Assembly (NCBI GenBank): GCA_033807775.1
Contig: CM066312.1
Coordinates: 31,593,696 to 31,657,695 of the forward strand
Length of the DNA: 64,000 bases
Direction of reading: 5' to 3'
Source of the DNA: Saussurea involucrata
Lineage: Eukaryota; Streptophyta; Magnoliopsida; Asterales; Asteraceae
In this document: piece by piece, positions 54,450 through 64,000 of the stretch
Layout of the letters: each line of letters begins with the position of its first letter
Numbering within the stretch: position 1 is the stretch's first letter
Program-made: the position numbers and the translations under genes
The notes under the pieces: generated by a model
Told to the model about the DNA's origin: nothing
Seen by the model: only the letters and a program-made list of their open reading frames with translations
Databases searched by the model: none

Positions 54450-57112
54450 TTTGTAATGGGTCCTTTGGGGTTAGAAGAGCTTGATTCCTTAAGCTTGGAT
54501 CTATCAATCCTATCCTTGGGACAGTCCTTAGCCATATGAAAAGTGTCACCACAGTTATAGCATTTTCTATAGATAAAAACCTTTTTAGCATTTTTCATGT
54601 TTTGGCTTTTATCATTTGTTCTTATAACCTTGTTAGAGGAGAACAGAGCAGGGGGCTTGGACCCAAGGATTCCTTTGGATAAATCTTTGGAAGTTGATTT
54701 TCTTAAAAGCACAGATCTAGGTACATAGGTGTTGTAAGAGGGAATGTTTGGGGTAGAACTTTTGGGATGAGAGCTTGCCATGCAGTTGACTACCGATTTT
54801 CCTTTGTCAGCACAGGAAATCCTTTTTGAGTGAACAGGAGTTTCTCTTTTGGGGATCTTTGAGGGCTTCGGTTCGGTGTAGGTATCTATGTGAATAGATT
54901 TCAACACTTCATGAAGAGGAATTGGAGGGTCATAGATTGTGGGATCGGTGGGCACAAAGGAGATGAGATCGGTGGGTTTAGATCTTTTGGAAGGATTAGC
55001 TTTTGCAGAGTTTGAGGAGGAGGCTTCATCCATGACTGAAAATTTGAGCTGATCATGGATGGGTTTGGAAACGTCATTTGAATCTTGCTTCTCAATAATT
55101 TGCAATGAGGAGTCTTTGGCCTTTAAGGATATCCCATACTTTAAGGCTTCACACAGATCTAACGAGTTCAAAGAGATGGAATCACAAGAGCTGGAATCAG
55201 AGAGATCATCACAAGCATTGGTGGGGGGAACAAGAGCAAAAGTGGACTCACAAACATCAGTTTTTCCAAATCCTAGACCGAACTTGTTTGAACTACAGAT
55301 TTGACTTTGAAAGATTTGTTCAAGATTTTTGGAAGAGCTTGACCATTTTTTGATGACTTCTTGTTCCCTTTTTAGTTTCTTAAAGAGAGAGTTCTTTTCT
55401 TTTGAGATCACATGATTTATTGTTTTCAAGTCCTCAAGCTCAATTTTTATTTCCTCAAACCTTTTAAGCTTAGACATGCAAATTTCAAGTTCAGCTTTGA
55501 GCTCTTTCACTTGAACAGATTTTCTATTCTTACTGTCTTTAACAGAATAAAAATCTTGAGTTAAAGATTCATAGGCATTGATCTTTTCAATATCAGACAT
55601 ATTATTGAAGGGATGTACCTGAGCGTAGGCTGTGGAGCACCCAGTTGCCACTAGAGCCATAGGTGAAGTGGCACTTTCGGAAACTTCCATTTCTTCTGAG
55701 ATGGCCACGAAGCATCTATTCTGAGAATCACTGTCGGAGGTGTCTTCGTCGTCCCAATCGTGGGTTTCTGCCATGAGACCCTTCCCTTTTCTCTCTAGAC
55801 CCTCACTCCTTTCCTTCTCTTTCTTGTACTTGGCCTTATATTTCTCGGCACGCTCCTGATGATTTAAGAAGGATGGTGGGGACTCCTTTTTGGGAAAGGT
55901 TGATTTGAAAGGCATGTGTTTGGATTTTTCCCTTTTTGAAGAGGGATTGTCAGAAGAAGTAAATTTGGACTTGGAGATACGCTTGCTTCTACACTCAGAT
56001 GCAAAATGTCCTTTCTTGCCACAGTTGTAGCATTCCTCATTGGACTTGTCAGAAGAAGTTTTGAAAGATGAAGTTTTTCTAAGACTTCGAGATTTGTTGA
56101 AGGGACGAAACTTGTGTTTAGAACCGGCCATCATTGCCATCTCATCCGACAACTGTTCAACCATGATATCCTCACCTTCATCATCAGCATCACTAAGATA
56201 TGCTTCCGTTTGGTGGGTTACATTTGTTTGGCTGTCATTGTCAGAGTCAGATGAAGGATAGGTGATTCTAGGAAGATTTTGAGAATTCTTGGAACTTTCA
56301 CTAACAAGAGCTATAGAGGAGCTCTTTATTTCCTTGATGAAAGATTTCCGTTGAAGCTTGGTTTGCTCAAAGTTGAAAAGAGTACCATATAATACGGTTA
56401 AGGGCATGAACTCAAGGTCCTTGGTAGTTTTGATGCAAGTACATATATTTTCCCAAAAATCTGGGAGACAATCCATGAACTTGCACAAGACTTCCTCATT
56501 ATCATAGACTCTGCCCAACAACTTAAGATCATTTAAAAGAGAGTTGAAGCGGTTATAGAAACTAGGAAGAGATTCTCCTTTTTCAAAAGAAAATAGTTCA
56601 TACTTTCTGATAAGACCAATCTTTTTGCATTTCTTGACTTCCTCTGTACCTTCGTACAGAACACATAGAGTGGTCCACATTTCTTTGGCAGTTTCAAAGT
56701 TCACCAAAGAGTGGTAGACCTCATCAGGAAGAGAGAGAGCAATAATAGCTCTTACCTTGGAGTCAAGAGTAACTAAACGTTTCTCCTCATCAGTATACTT
56801 TTTAGGATTTTTGAGAATATACCGACCAGTAGCACTGGATTTTTCCTCATCAGAATCACTTGAGATTTCCTTTTCAAAGGCCTCTTTGCCTGGCCTCTGC
56901 GTGTCATAGCGAGCCCAAACTCTGGGGATAATGGGTCCCTCGTTGAGAATGGTTGGATATCTAGTATCCACTCCTTCCATGAATAGCATCATGCGGCTTT
57001 TCCACAAAGAGAAGTTGTTGGGATTGAACTTAGGAGGTTTTGAAATAGAGCCGTTTTCAGAGAAGTTATTTTGAAAAGAGTTTTCAACAGTAGAAGAAGA
57101 AGAGGCAGCCAT
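54431..57112 (-). CDS. Copia gag of element D (893 residues, intact)
   Basis: Begins MAASSSSTVENSF, 45 bases from the LTR. An N-terminal UBN2/DUF4219-like domain (KFNPNNFSLWKSRMMLFMEG) covers about residues 25-260. A CCHC knuckle CYNCGKKGHFASEC lies near residue 360, a coiled coil (VKELKAELEICMSKLKRFEE...) near 535-610, and a second knuckle CYNCGDTFHMAKDC near 855. It ends KWVPKN. The great length, two knuckles and coiled coil match the long Sirevirus gag. An uninterrupted frame agrees with the near-identical LTRs. It would form particles around element RNA; the coiled coil may contact host or dynein-like partners, as proposed for other Sireviruses, which is not visible here. Confidence 0.93.
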   Translation of the reverse strand: MAASSSSTVENSFQNNFSENGSISKPPKFNPNNFSLWKSRMMLFMEGVDTRYPTILNEGPIIPRVWARYDTQRPGKEAFEKEISSDSDEEKSSATGRYILKNPKKYTDEEKRLVTLDSKVRAIIALSLPDEVYHSLVNFETAKEMWTTLCVLYEGTEEVKKCKKIGLIRKYELFSFEKGESLPSFYNRFNSLLNDLKLLGRVYDNEEVLCKFMDCLPDFWENICTCIKTTKDLEFMPLTVLYGTLFNFEQTKLQRKSFIKEIKSSSIALVSESSKNSQNLPRITYPSSDSDNDSQTNVTHQTEAYLSDADDEGEDIMVEQLSDEMAMMAGSKHKFRPFNKSRSLRKTSSFKTSSDKSNEECYNCGKKGHFASECRSKRISKSKFTSSDNPSSKREKSKHMPFKSTFPKKESPPSFLNHQERAEKYKAKYKKEKERSEGLERKGKGLMAETHDWDDEDTSDSDSQNRCFVAISEEMEVSESATSPMALVATGCSTAYAQVHPFNNMSDIEKINAYESLTQDFYSVKDSKNRKSVQVKELKAELEICMSKLKRFEEIKIELEDLKTINHVISKEKNSLFKKLKREQEVIKKWSSSSKNLEQIFQSQICSSNKFGLGFGKTDVCESTFALVPPTNACDDLSDSSSCDSISLNSLDLCEALKYGISLKAKDSSLQIIEKQDSNDVSKPIHDQLKFSVMDEASSSNSAKANPSKRSKPTDLISFVPTDPTIYDPPIPLHEVLKSIHIDTYTEPKPSKIPKRETPVHSKRISCADKGKSVVNCMASSHPKSSTPNIPSYNTYVPRSVLLRKSTSKDLSKGILGSKPPALFSSNKVIRTNDKSQNMKNAKKVFIYRKCYNCGDTFHMAKDCPKDRIDRSKLKESSSSNPKGPITKWVPKN

Positions 57113-57144
57113 CGCAGATCAAGTTTATGGAATTAAACTTTCTG

Positions 57145-57157
57145 CTCTGATACCACT
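57145..57157 (-). other. Primer-binding site of element D
   Basis: Minus strand AGTGGTATCAGAGC directly after the 5' LTR; matches initiator tRNA-Met. Confidence 0.88.
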
Positions 57158-58270
57158 TGTTAGTCCCAGATGGCTTAACAAGTATTGTAGAAGGGGGGGT
57201 TGAATACAATACACAAAAATTTCACAATTTTAATTCTTATATTTGAAAAACTTTCAAAAGATTTACACACAGAAAACTTAAGATTGTTGCGGAAAAGAAC
57301 AGATAAACTATTCTAACAATCTTACACAAAGTATACAACAAAACAACTAAGAACACTAAGAGCAAAGCTATTGAGTTTTAAGGCTTAAAAGAAGGTTTCT
57401 TGCACTGAGAGAATTTCTTTTGAAAGCGTGAGAATTGCATGAAGAGCACTTCTCCTTTTATAGTGCCAAGGAGTGCCCAAGCATTAAATGCTTGGGACAC
57501 TTGTCATCTTCACATATGCTGATAATGTTGACTTCAGGAGAACTGTGAAGTCCTTGTCACTTTTCACTAGGTGCAGACAGAGTAGCTTGAGCAGATAATA
57601 GGGACCTTAGCTGAAGGTGGATAAAAAGACAAACTGTCACTTTTCTCTGCTGGAGGATATTGTCCCATAATAAATGATCTTCTGTCTTGAGCCTTTAGCA
57701 CCGAAGTGGTTTCCACCGAGATTTGACAAGTCTTCGGTGGAAAGAAGACTAGTCCACCGAAGTTGCAAGCAGGATTCGGTGGTAACTAGTCCACCGAAAT
57801 TACGAGCATGTTTCGGTGGTGAGAGGACCACCGAAATTACAAGTATATTTCGGTGGTGAGAGGACCACCGAAGTTACATGTATATTTCGGTGGTGAGAGG
57901 ACCACCGAAGTTACATGTATATTTCGGTGGTGAGAGGACCACCGAAGTTACATGTATATTTCGGTGGTGAGAGGAGCACCGAAAGGGTCATCGGTGGGAG
58001 AAGGCCACCGAAGATGTCCTATAACTTCGGTGGAGAGAAGGCCACCGAAATGTCAAGGGATTTCGGTGGTGATGACTTGTTTGAAAGTTGCCGAGAGTCT
58101 TCTATTTTCCACAAGTAGAGAGTCTTCAAGCTTGGTTTCGGTTGATCTTCGACTTCACCGAACATTTGCTATCTTGTACAAGTCATTCAAAGAACTGAAC
58201 TAAAATATTCTAAGTAGGAGTTTTAGGGAAAACATCGGTGAGTCAATTTCAAATCCTTGGTGACCCAACA
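57158..58270 (-). repeat. 5' LTR of element D
   Basis: 1113 bp. TATA box TATAAAAGGAG on the minus strand at 57462-57452; the motif array (57706-58068) lies upstream of it. Followed by TTGTC (58271-58275). Confidence 0.96.
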
Positions 58271-58275
58271 TTGTC

Positions 58276-60576
58276 CTTGATCGTGACCTTGTTGAGTTCA
58301 CGGTAGTCTATGCACATTCGCATAGTACCGTCCTTCTTCTTCACGAAGAGCACAGGTGTTCCCCATGGAGACGTACTTGGTCGAACGAATCCCTTGTCTA
58401 ACAACTCTTGCAGCTGAGTAATCATTTCGGACGACGCCAACCTATAAGGTGCGCGGGCAATTGGTGCCGCTCCAGGCAACAAATCAATTCTGAACTCTAT
58501 CTGACGATCCGGGGGTAGGCTTGTCAAGTCATCCGGAAATAATTCCGGGTACTCATTTACTACTCGCACATCACCCACCCCACGCTTCTCTTTCTTGGCA
58601 TCCAACACGTACGCCAAAAATCCCTGACACCCCTTCTTCAGACACTTAGTAGCCCTGATCATAGAGATAAGGCTATTCTTTATATCACGGCGGTTCCCAT
58701 AAATCACTATGGTATCCCTATCAGGTGACTGAATCCTGATCAGCTTTTTGTTGCAAACGATATTCGCATCATTCGCGGCTAACCAGTCTATACCCAACAC
58801 CACATCAAACTCCCCCATTTCCGTGGGGTATAATTTCATAGGCACCAACCTCCCTTCTATATCTATGACACAACCCTCTACCACATCCTTAACGTACACC
58901 CGGCTATCATTGGCAGTTTCCACCTCTAGTGCTCTCTCCAAACGTCTAGGCCTCACCCCCAAACATTTCATAAAATCATGCGATACAAAAGAGCGATTTG
59001 CTCCTTAATCAAACAACACCTTGGCACATAGAGAGTTCACTAGAAATGTACCTGCCACCACATCGGGGACTTCCTCCGCCTCTTCCGCAGTCATGCGGAA
59101 TGCACGTCCCTTCGAACGCGCTGGTTCTGCTCCCTTATCAGTTCCTTTCCCTCCTTGGCGCTCACCAAATTGGGTTGATCCCCCTTTCTTCAACTGGGGA
59201 AAATCATTACACATGTGGCCGGTAGCCCCACATTGGTAACAAGATTTCCCAGCCCCCGGACAATCCCTCAACAAGTGACCGGGCAAGCCACACCGGTAGC
59301 ATGAGTTTGAACCTGCCATGCACTCTCCCTGGTGTTTCTTGTTACACTTCGTACACGATTTTCCAGCGGCGTCCTTGCTAACACGGTTGTCTGGTCGGAA
59401 CACCTTCCCTTTCCTTGAATCATTACCCGGCCCTTCCCATTTACGTTTCTCGCCACCTTTCTCAGTCGTCTGGCGATTCTTTTCTTTCTCAATCAGCTTG
59501 GCCGTATTGATGGCCGCCTGAAAGGTAGTGGGGTTTCTCGTCAGAACCAATTCCCGAATACTACTCTTCAACCCATGGATGAATCGTTCCACCCGTCGTT
59601 CCTCTGTTGACACATACAAATCTTCAAAACGAGACTTCTCGATGAACTTAGAAGTATATTCCCGCACCGTCATTCCCCCTTGGTCCAAACCCAAAAACTC
59701 TTCTTCCAACTATTTCACTGCCGTGAGAGGACAGAACTGAGCTTTAAACCTGTCCACAAACGTTTCCCACATCGTCCCCTTAGCCATTGCCGAACCCTGT
59801 CCCCCAGTTTCGGCATCCCACCAGTAAACTGCATCAGATTTCAACATTGATAAGGCATACTTCACCCTATCCCCATCAGCACACTTACACGTATCGAAAA
59901 TCAGTTCCATCTCCTTCACCCATTTCATTGCCATGACAGGGTCACACTCGCCCTTGAACGTAGGGGGCTTGCATGAGGCAAAGGCCTTGTAACTGCACCC
60001 TTTAGCTGCTGACTCATTCACTACCAGAGAGTTTGATTGCGAGAGATTTCCAGTACCAGTTTCTAGTGGACTTGACAGCTCCACACTTTCTTTGTTCTCA
60101 CTCGCCTCTTTGCTCCCCGAGGCTGACTCATTCTGCTTAGTCAAGAGAGCTTGCAGAGTCACCTGAATTTTACCCAACTCCGTAGCCAGATTCTCTCGAG
60201 TGACATAAGCAGACCCACGGCCTCGACCACGTCCCCTTGTCAGATTCCCTCTTCTTACAGTAGCTGAACTCTCCTGAATTGAGTCTTCTTGGTGGACAGG
60301 AATTTCCATACTCCTTGTCCTCCTGGTCACACGAGTCGTTCTTCGGGTCGGGTGTCCCCCATCCCCTTCCACCTGAGTGGCGGCACGGCGAGGCATTCTC
60401 CCCCGGCCCCTTACACGACCCCTACCCCTTGCTCTTCCACGGGTAACAGTTGCCCTTGCAGGTTCCACCGGTCCATTCTCTAGGACCTCTTCATCTTGAT
60501 TCCTTGGCACAACAGGTGCTGACCTACTCCTCAAAGTTCTCCCAGCTATTTCGCTAAAACTGAAAGAAAACAACAA
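58276..60576 (-). pseudogene. Ty3/gypsy gag, protease and RT start of element F
   Basis: Arg/Gly-rich N-terminus with repeated RGRGRG, then gag domain (AVYWWDAETGGQ), three cysteine knuckles (CTKCNKKHQGEC; CYRCGLPGHLLRDC; CYQCGATGHMCNDF, the last lacking its final Cys), protease (KVLFD, GIDWLAANDAN) and RT start (GTPVLFVKKKDGTMRM) up to the D insertion. Stops: TAG at 59712-59710 where family A has Gln, and TAA at 59007-59005 exactly in the protease active site, after FD. The apparent first Met (MLFSFSF) lies in a TTTTCTTTCAG acceptor-like tract, so the true start may be provided differently. Confidence 0.92.
60560..60575 (-). promoter_or_regulatory. Candidate 3' splice acceptor before gag of F
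   Basis: Minus strand TTGTTGTTTTCTTTCAG|T is a textbook acceptor. With the donor at 61880 it would define a 1,320-base intron removing the LTR end, the TRIM piece and the primer-binding sites. Confidence 0.45.
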
Positions 60577-60825
60577 TTAACCTTTGCTAGACATAACACA
60601 ACAAGTTTTCTATATAAGGTAATTTAAGCACGCACATGTACCTGTAAGTTCATAATTACACTGGCCAGGTGCAATCCCAAACTTACCTTACACGTTTGTC
60701 CTTGGCACCTTATTTCCTAGCGCATTTTTAGTGATCGTTCCTAGAGGCAATCCTATGTCCCGGCTGTGTTCCTCATCTTACAGTTTAAGTTTAGGCCTGA
60801 CTGGTCACCTAAATCCCTTAAACTA

Positions 60826-60841
60826 AGGCTCTGATACCATC
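60826..60841 (-). other. Element F primer-binding site, displaced
   Basis: Minus strand GATGGTATCAGAGCC follows the TRIM LTR end and leads into F's own leader. In a normal element it would directly follow the 5' LTR, which is 218 bases away. Confidence 0.75.
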
Positions 60842-61058
60842 TGTAACATCCCAGGCCAACCGTACCAGATATTGTCCGATTTGTCCACACACCTGGACTC
60901 ACGGTTTTAAAACGCGTCTGATAGGGGAGGTATCAAGTTTCTCTTATAAGGCAACCTTTGTTCCCCTCCCCAACCAATGTGGGATCTTACAATCCACCCC
61001 CTTGGGATCCGAGCGTCCTCGCTGGCACACCAGTCCGGTTCCCGGCTCTGATACCATT
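60842..61058 (-). mobile_element. TRIM-derived LTR and internal segment inside F leader
   Basis: 60842-60991 is a 150-bp LTR: minus strand TGTAAGATCCCACATTGG to GGGATGTTACA, with TTATAAG as TATA. 60992-61058 is a 67-bp internal part with polypurine tract (AAGGGGGTGGAT) and primer-binding site (TGGTATCAGAGCCGGG). The words GATCCCACATTGG, ACGCGTTTTAAAACC and GGACAATATCTG recall a common short plant TRIM. Its 5' LTR is missing: F's LTR occupies that place. Confidence 0.72.
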
Positions 61059-62768
61059 TGTAACGTCCCAAAAATAAAACATGCATTCAACCAGAGATAA
61101 GCATTCAGTTTATAGAATTAAACTTGTCCATAAACATTCATTCTTCTATACTAAACAAAATTGACAGCGGAAGTCTAAAATCCACAGCCGAGAGCTACAT
61201 CTATAGTCATTAAAAATCAAAACTCTGGAGTCGCTCTAGTCTCCAAATCCTTCTTGCAGTCACTCCTAGTTCTTACTAGAAAAACTCATAGTGCGCTTAC
61301 CTGAAAATGGTTTAGTTTTTGAAAAGCGAGGGTTAGACCAAAAGGTCTAGTGAATTCCCTCCGAAATCAACATGTAAACAGTATGTAGAACACTTATAAA
61401 AGATTTATAAAAAATCCCGTATTACATCAACAAGTATGGTACTACACTGTGTAATGGATCACATAAACATTCCACGATCGGGGCCCCAGCAGAACCCCTC
61501 TCGGCTCTTCCGGAGCCTACGCAGACTCCCCTTCCCGGAGCCTACGCAGACTCCCCTCTACCCGAGTAGGAGGAAACGAATTCCAACCTACCGGTCTGTC
61601 ATACATATCCAAGGGATCTTCCGACCCCGAGGATCTATCTCTGATCCCACAGTGCAGACCGACTCCATATAGCACATAATTCATTTCATAAAACATGCAC
61701 TTTACAACTTTGTAAAATCATCATTCCCATTTCATCATGTCAAGTAGGCCTTCTCAAGTAAAACGTGTAGTTCATGGAAAAACATGCGTGATAGTTACAA
61801 CAGTTCATGCTCGTAAATGAAACCATAATCAGTTAAAACATTTAACACTTTACGTCGTAAAAAGGTTTAGGGAACTCACCTTGGTAACGCTGAACGCACT
61901 CCTTAACTACCTCCAAGCTAATCCAATCGAACACCTAAGGGCATTAGGTTTAAATCAGATTAAACGGTTCAAACCCATTGACCAGTGAACGCTTTTTGGA
62001 TACAAACTGTCCGGACACCCTAACTTCCCGGATACCCGCACTGTCCGGATACCCTAACTCCCCGGATACCCGAACTGTCCGGATACTAGGACTTTCCGGA
62101 CACACCAATTTCCGGATACCGCACCCGGTAACTCAACTTATCTGGAAGGACACTCATTCGGAACTACCATAAAACTCTACCCGGGAACTAGCATTCTTAT
62201 CCGGAAACTACTGTAACAACAAGAACTGCTAGTGTTCGGATACGACGGTTGTTCGACAATAGTGATCTAAAAGTGATTATTAAGCTCATTTTCCGCCATT
62301 AATTCGAATAGACAAGCCTAAGGGTTCATCCACCAAACCTAACATTCACTTAATCAATTTATAATCCCTCAAATCGGATTACCAAGCCAAAAACCCTTAA
62401 AACACACTTTTAAGGAAAAAGGATGAAAACTCATTGAATCAACAAATTCAGACTTAAAGATCCAACCCAATTACGAAAGGAACACTAAAACAACAAGGAA
62501 TACGAATTTAGAATGGATTACCTTGTTGATTTCTCTTCTCTTTTGATCTCTTCCTCCAAAATCCCTTTATTCTTCTCTTTTCTTCTCAAGCCACCAACAA
62601 CACCAAGCACACACAAAACTACTGATTTCTACCAAAAAGAGGTTGCCCTAGGGATTGGAGCCATTATATACTTTTCAGAAATTGCCAAATAGTCCCTTAT
62701 CTTAACTTTTAGATTTTGCACAATGAACACCAAACTTATAAACTTGCAAACGAAACCCGGTTGTTACA
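61059..62768 (-). repeat. 5' LTR of element F
   Basis: 1710 bp. In element sense: TATATAATGG near 62671, CCGGA array 62240-61990, donor CCAAG|GTGAG (exon end 61880), hairpin 61349-61334. Followed by TTGGA (62769-62773). Confidence 0.93.
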
Positions 62769-63164
62769 TTGGATAATCGCATAAGGGAAGAAGAATCATT
62801 AATTCCTTGAGGTAATCTCCTTTTTCTTAATCCATTAAATGGTAGCGTGACATTGAGATTTTGGGGTAGACTTGGAACAATAAGGTTTTGAGTCTGGGAG
62901 ACCTTTTGATTTATATCTCCTTAAGGTTGTGAGAAGTGTGAACTGAGTGTTTTATCCCAACCAAATCGGTAAGGAAACTTTAATGTTAATGTTTGTACTC
63001 GTTAGTAATGGAGGCTTCTTGGTGGGCGTAGCCTACGATCGATTTTTGGGGAAAACCGATTCAGTAGAATGGGGTTTTTTCAGTGCGACAAAACCCTACC
63101 TGTCCGGGACTAGCTTTACCTGGAATCCTTGTAGATCCGGGAGTGTGCGAGTCCGGAATGGTGT

Positions 63165-63260
63165 TAATCCGGAAGAGTCCGGATACCGGGGAGTCCGGAT
63201 ACCGAAGGAGTCCGGATACCGGGGAGTCCGGATACCGGAGGAGTCCGGATACCGGAATGG
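63165..63260 (+). repeat. Tandem 16-17-bp repeats in LTR G
   Basis: About five units of GAGTCCGGATACCGGGG and the variant with GAAG or GGAG in the last positions. Confidence 0.88.
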
Positions 63261-63666
63261 AATCCGATATAGAATCCCGATGTGGGGATACCGGAACCCG
63301 GTATAGATCCGGGAGGTACCGGAAACCGACATGGAATCCGGGAAAGCGAATTCGGATTTCATGTTGTGCGGGATTTTTGTTTGACAGTGGACTTGAGAGT
63401 GCGTAGAGGGTCAGAAGACTTATCTGCTCTTTTGTTGAATACAAATGTAGGTGCGGGTAGAGTTTAGCAGTTCGTTTTAGCGGGACATCGGATCAGGTGA
63501 GTCTTTCTAAACCCAAATCTTATATAAGTGTGATGATTTATACATGTATTCAACTGCATACATATCAACTGTTTTAATTACAAAGTGAAGAGTGCATGTA
63601 GCGAAATGAATAATTTAAATGTGGATAGACATGCTATGGCTATGGTGTGAAATAGGGGTGGGGCCC

Positions 63667-63789
<123 letters not shown>

Positions 63790-64000
63790 TTGTTTCATAT
63801 ATGGGCGGTGTGTGCCCTATTACGCTGTCACGGTGTATGTGGCTATAGCGTGTGCCAGTAGCATATGTCATTGTGTGCATATTATGTTAAGCGTACCTCG
63901 TTATGATTTTGTATAAACTCCCTTGTTGCTATTTTTTAAATTGTGTTAATTATGGTGTGGTCTTGTATTGAGGGAACTCACTAGACCTTATGGTCTAACC

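Larger units (their letters stand above)
45570..58270 (-). mobile_element. Sirevirus-like copia element D (12,701 bp), very young
   Basis: LTRs of 1113 bp each (45570-46682, 57158-58270) with one difference seen (45674 versus 57262), perfect TTGTC duplications, intact gag, uninterrupted pol frame and a large third ORF in two overlapping frames. It is inserted in the RT of element F. A 17-codon in-frame gap in its own RT makes it probably non-autonomous. Confidence 0.96.
41300..62768 (-). mobile_element. Gypsy (chromovirus-like) element F, interrupted by element D
   Basis: LTRs 41300-43010 (1711 bp) and 61059-62768 (1710 bp); target duplication TTGGA on both sides (41295-41299, 62769-62773). 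Without D it is 8.8 kb with one gag-pol frame. A TRIM-derived piece lies between the 5' LTR and F's own primer-binding site. LTRs differ by about 2 percent by eye. Confidence 0.94.

Noticed and set aside
45570..58270. Element D as a fully autonomous element
   Set aside because: LTRs, gag and pol frame look fresh, but RT lacks a conserved 17-residue block and the third ORF is in two frames.

Overview
This 64 kb window is plant nuclear DNA made almost entirely of nested LTR retrotransposons. Support for a plant: copia and gypsy polyproteins of plant type, primer-binding sites matching the 3' end of initiator tRNA-Met (TGGTATCAGAGC), a tRNA-derived SINE, a TRIM-type short LTR, and a fragment of a leucine-rich-repeat receptor-like protein gene. 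The protein styles suggest a dicot, perhaps an asterid such as Asteraceae; that last step is a guess from family resemblance. No intact host gene is visible.

Layout. Left nest (1-33,955): a broken copia element E on the minus strand (pol tail 33,668-33,955, repeated polypurine tracts, LTR) carries two insertions. Gypsy family A (1-9,613, minus) is arranged internal-LTR-internal-LTR. Copia element B (9,688-32,222, plus, target duplication ATAAC) has in its own 5' LTR the 15.0 kb Sirevirus-like copia element C (10,427-25,429, plus, target duplication GTTGT). Middle (33,956-41,105): the only non-nested stretch, with a probable gypsy solo LTR (34,637-36,428), a copia solo LTR (36,873-37,406, target duplication TCTAG) abutting a truncated LRR gene (37,412-38,257, minus), a SINE (39,164-39,357, minus) and a possible hAT end. 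Right nest (41,106-64,000): a plus-strand gypsy LTR, G, is split by gypsy element F (41,300-62,768, minus, TTGGA). F is split inside its reverse transcriptase by Sirevirus-like copia element D (45,570-58,270, minus, TTGTC).

How the parts work together. C and D each encode gag, pol (protease, integrase, RT, RNase H) and a large third ORF after pol. In both, that ORF has its own TATA box and pyrimidine-rich leader. In both, a family-specific palindromic motif (CAGAGSCTCTG in C; TTCGGTGG facing CCACCGAA in D) is packed upstream of the LTR TATA box and again upstream of the third-ORF promoter, and recurs inside coding low-complexity regions. This shared two-promoter layout is the best candidate for an undescribed system. 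The gypsy LTRs A, F and G share a different plan: TATA box, CCGGA-rich array, a consensus 5' splice donor, then a small hairpin (TAGACC-N4-GGTCTA) that only unspliced RNA would keep. F also carries TRIM sequence between its LTR and its own primer-binding site.

Age order, from comparing LTRs by eye: D is very young (one difference seen in 1,113 bp); C, B and F differ by roughly 2 percent. D nevertheless has a 17-codon in-frame gap in RT, and every other pol in the window is broken.
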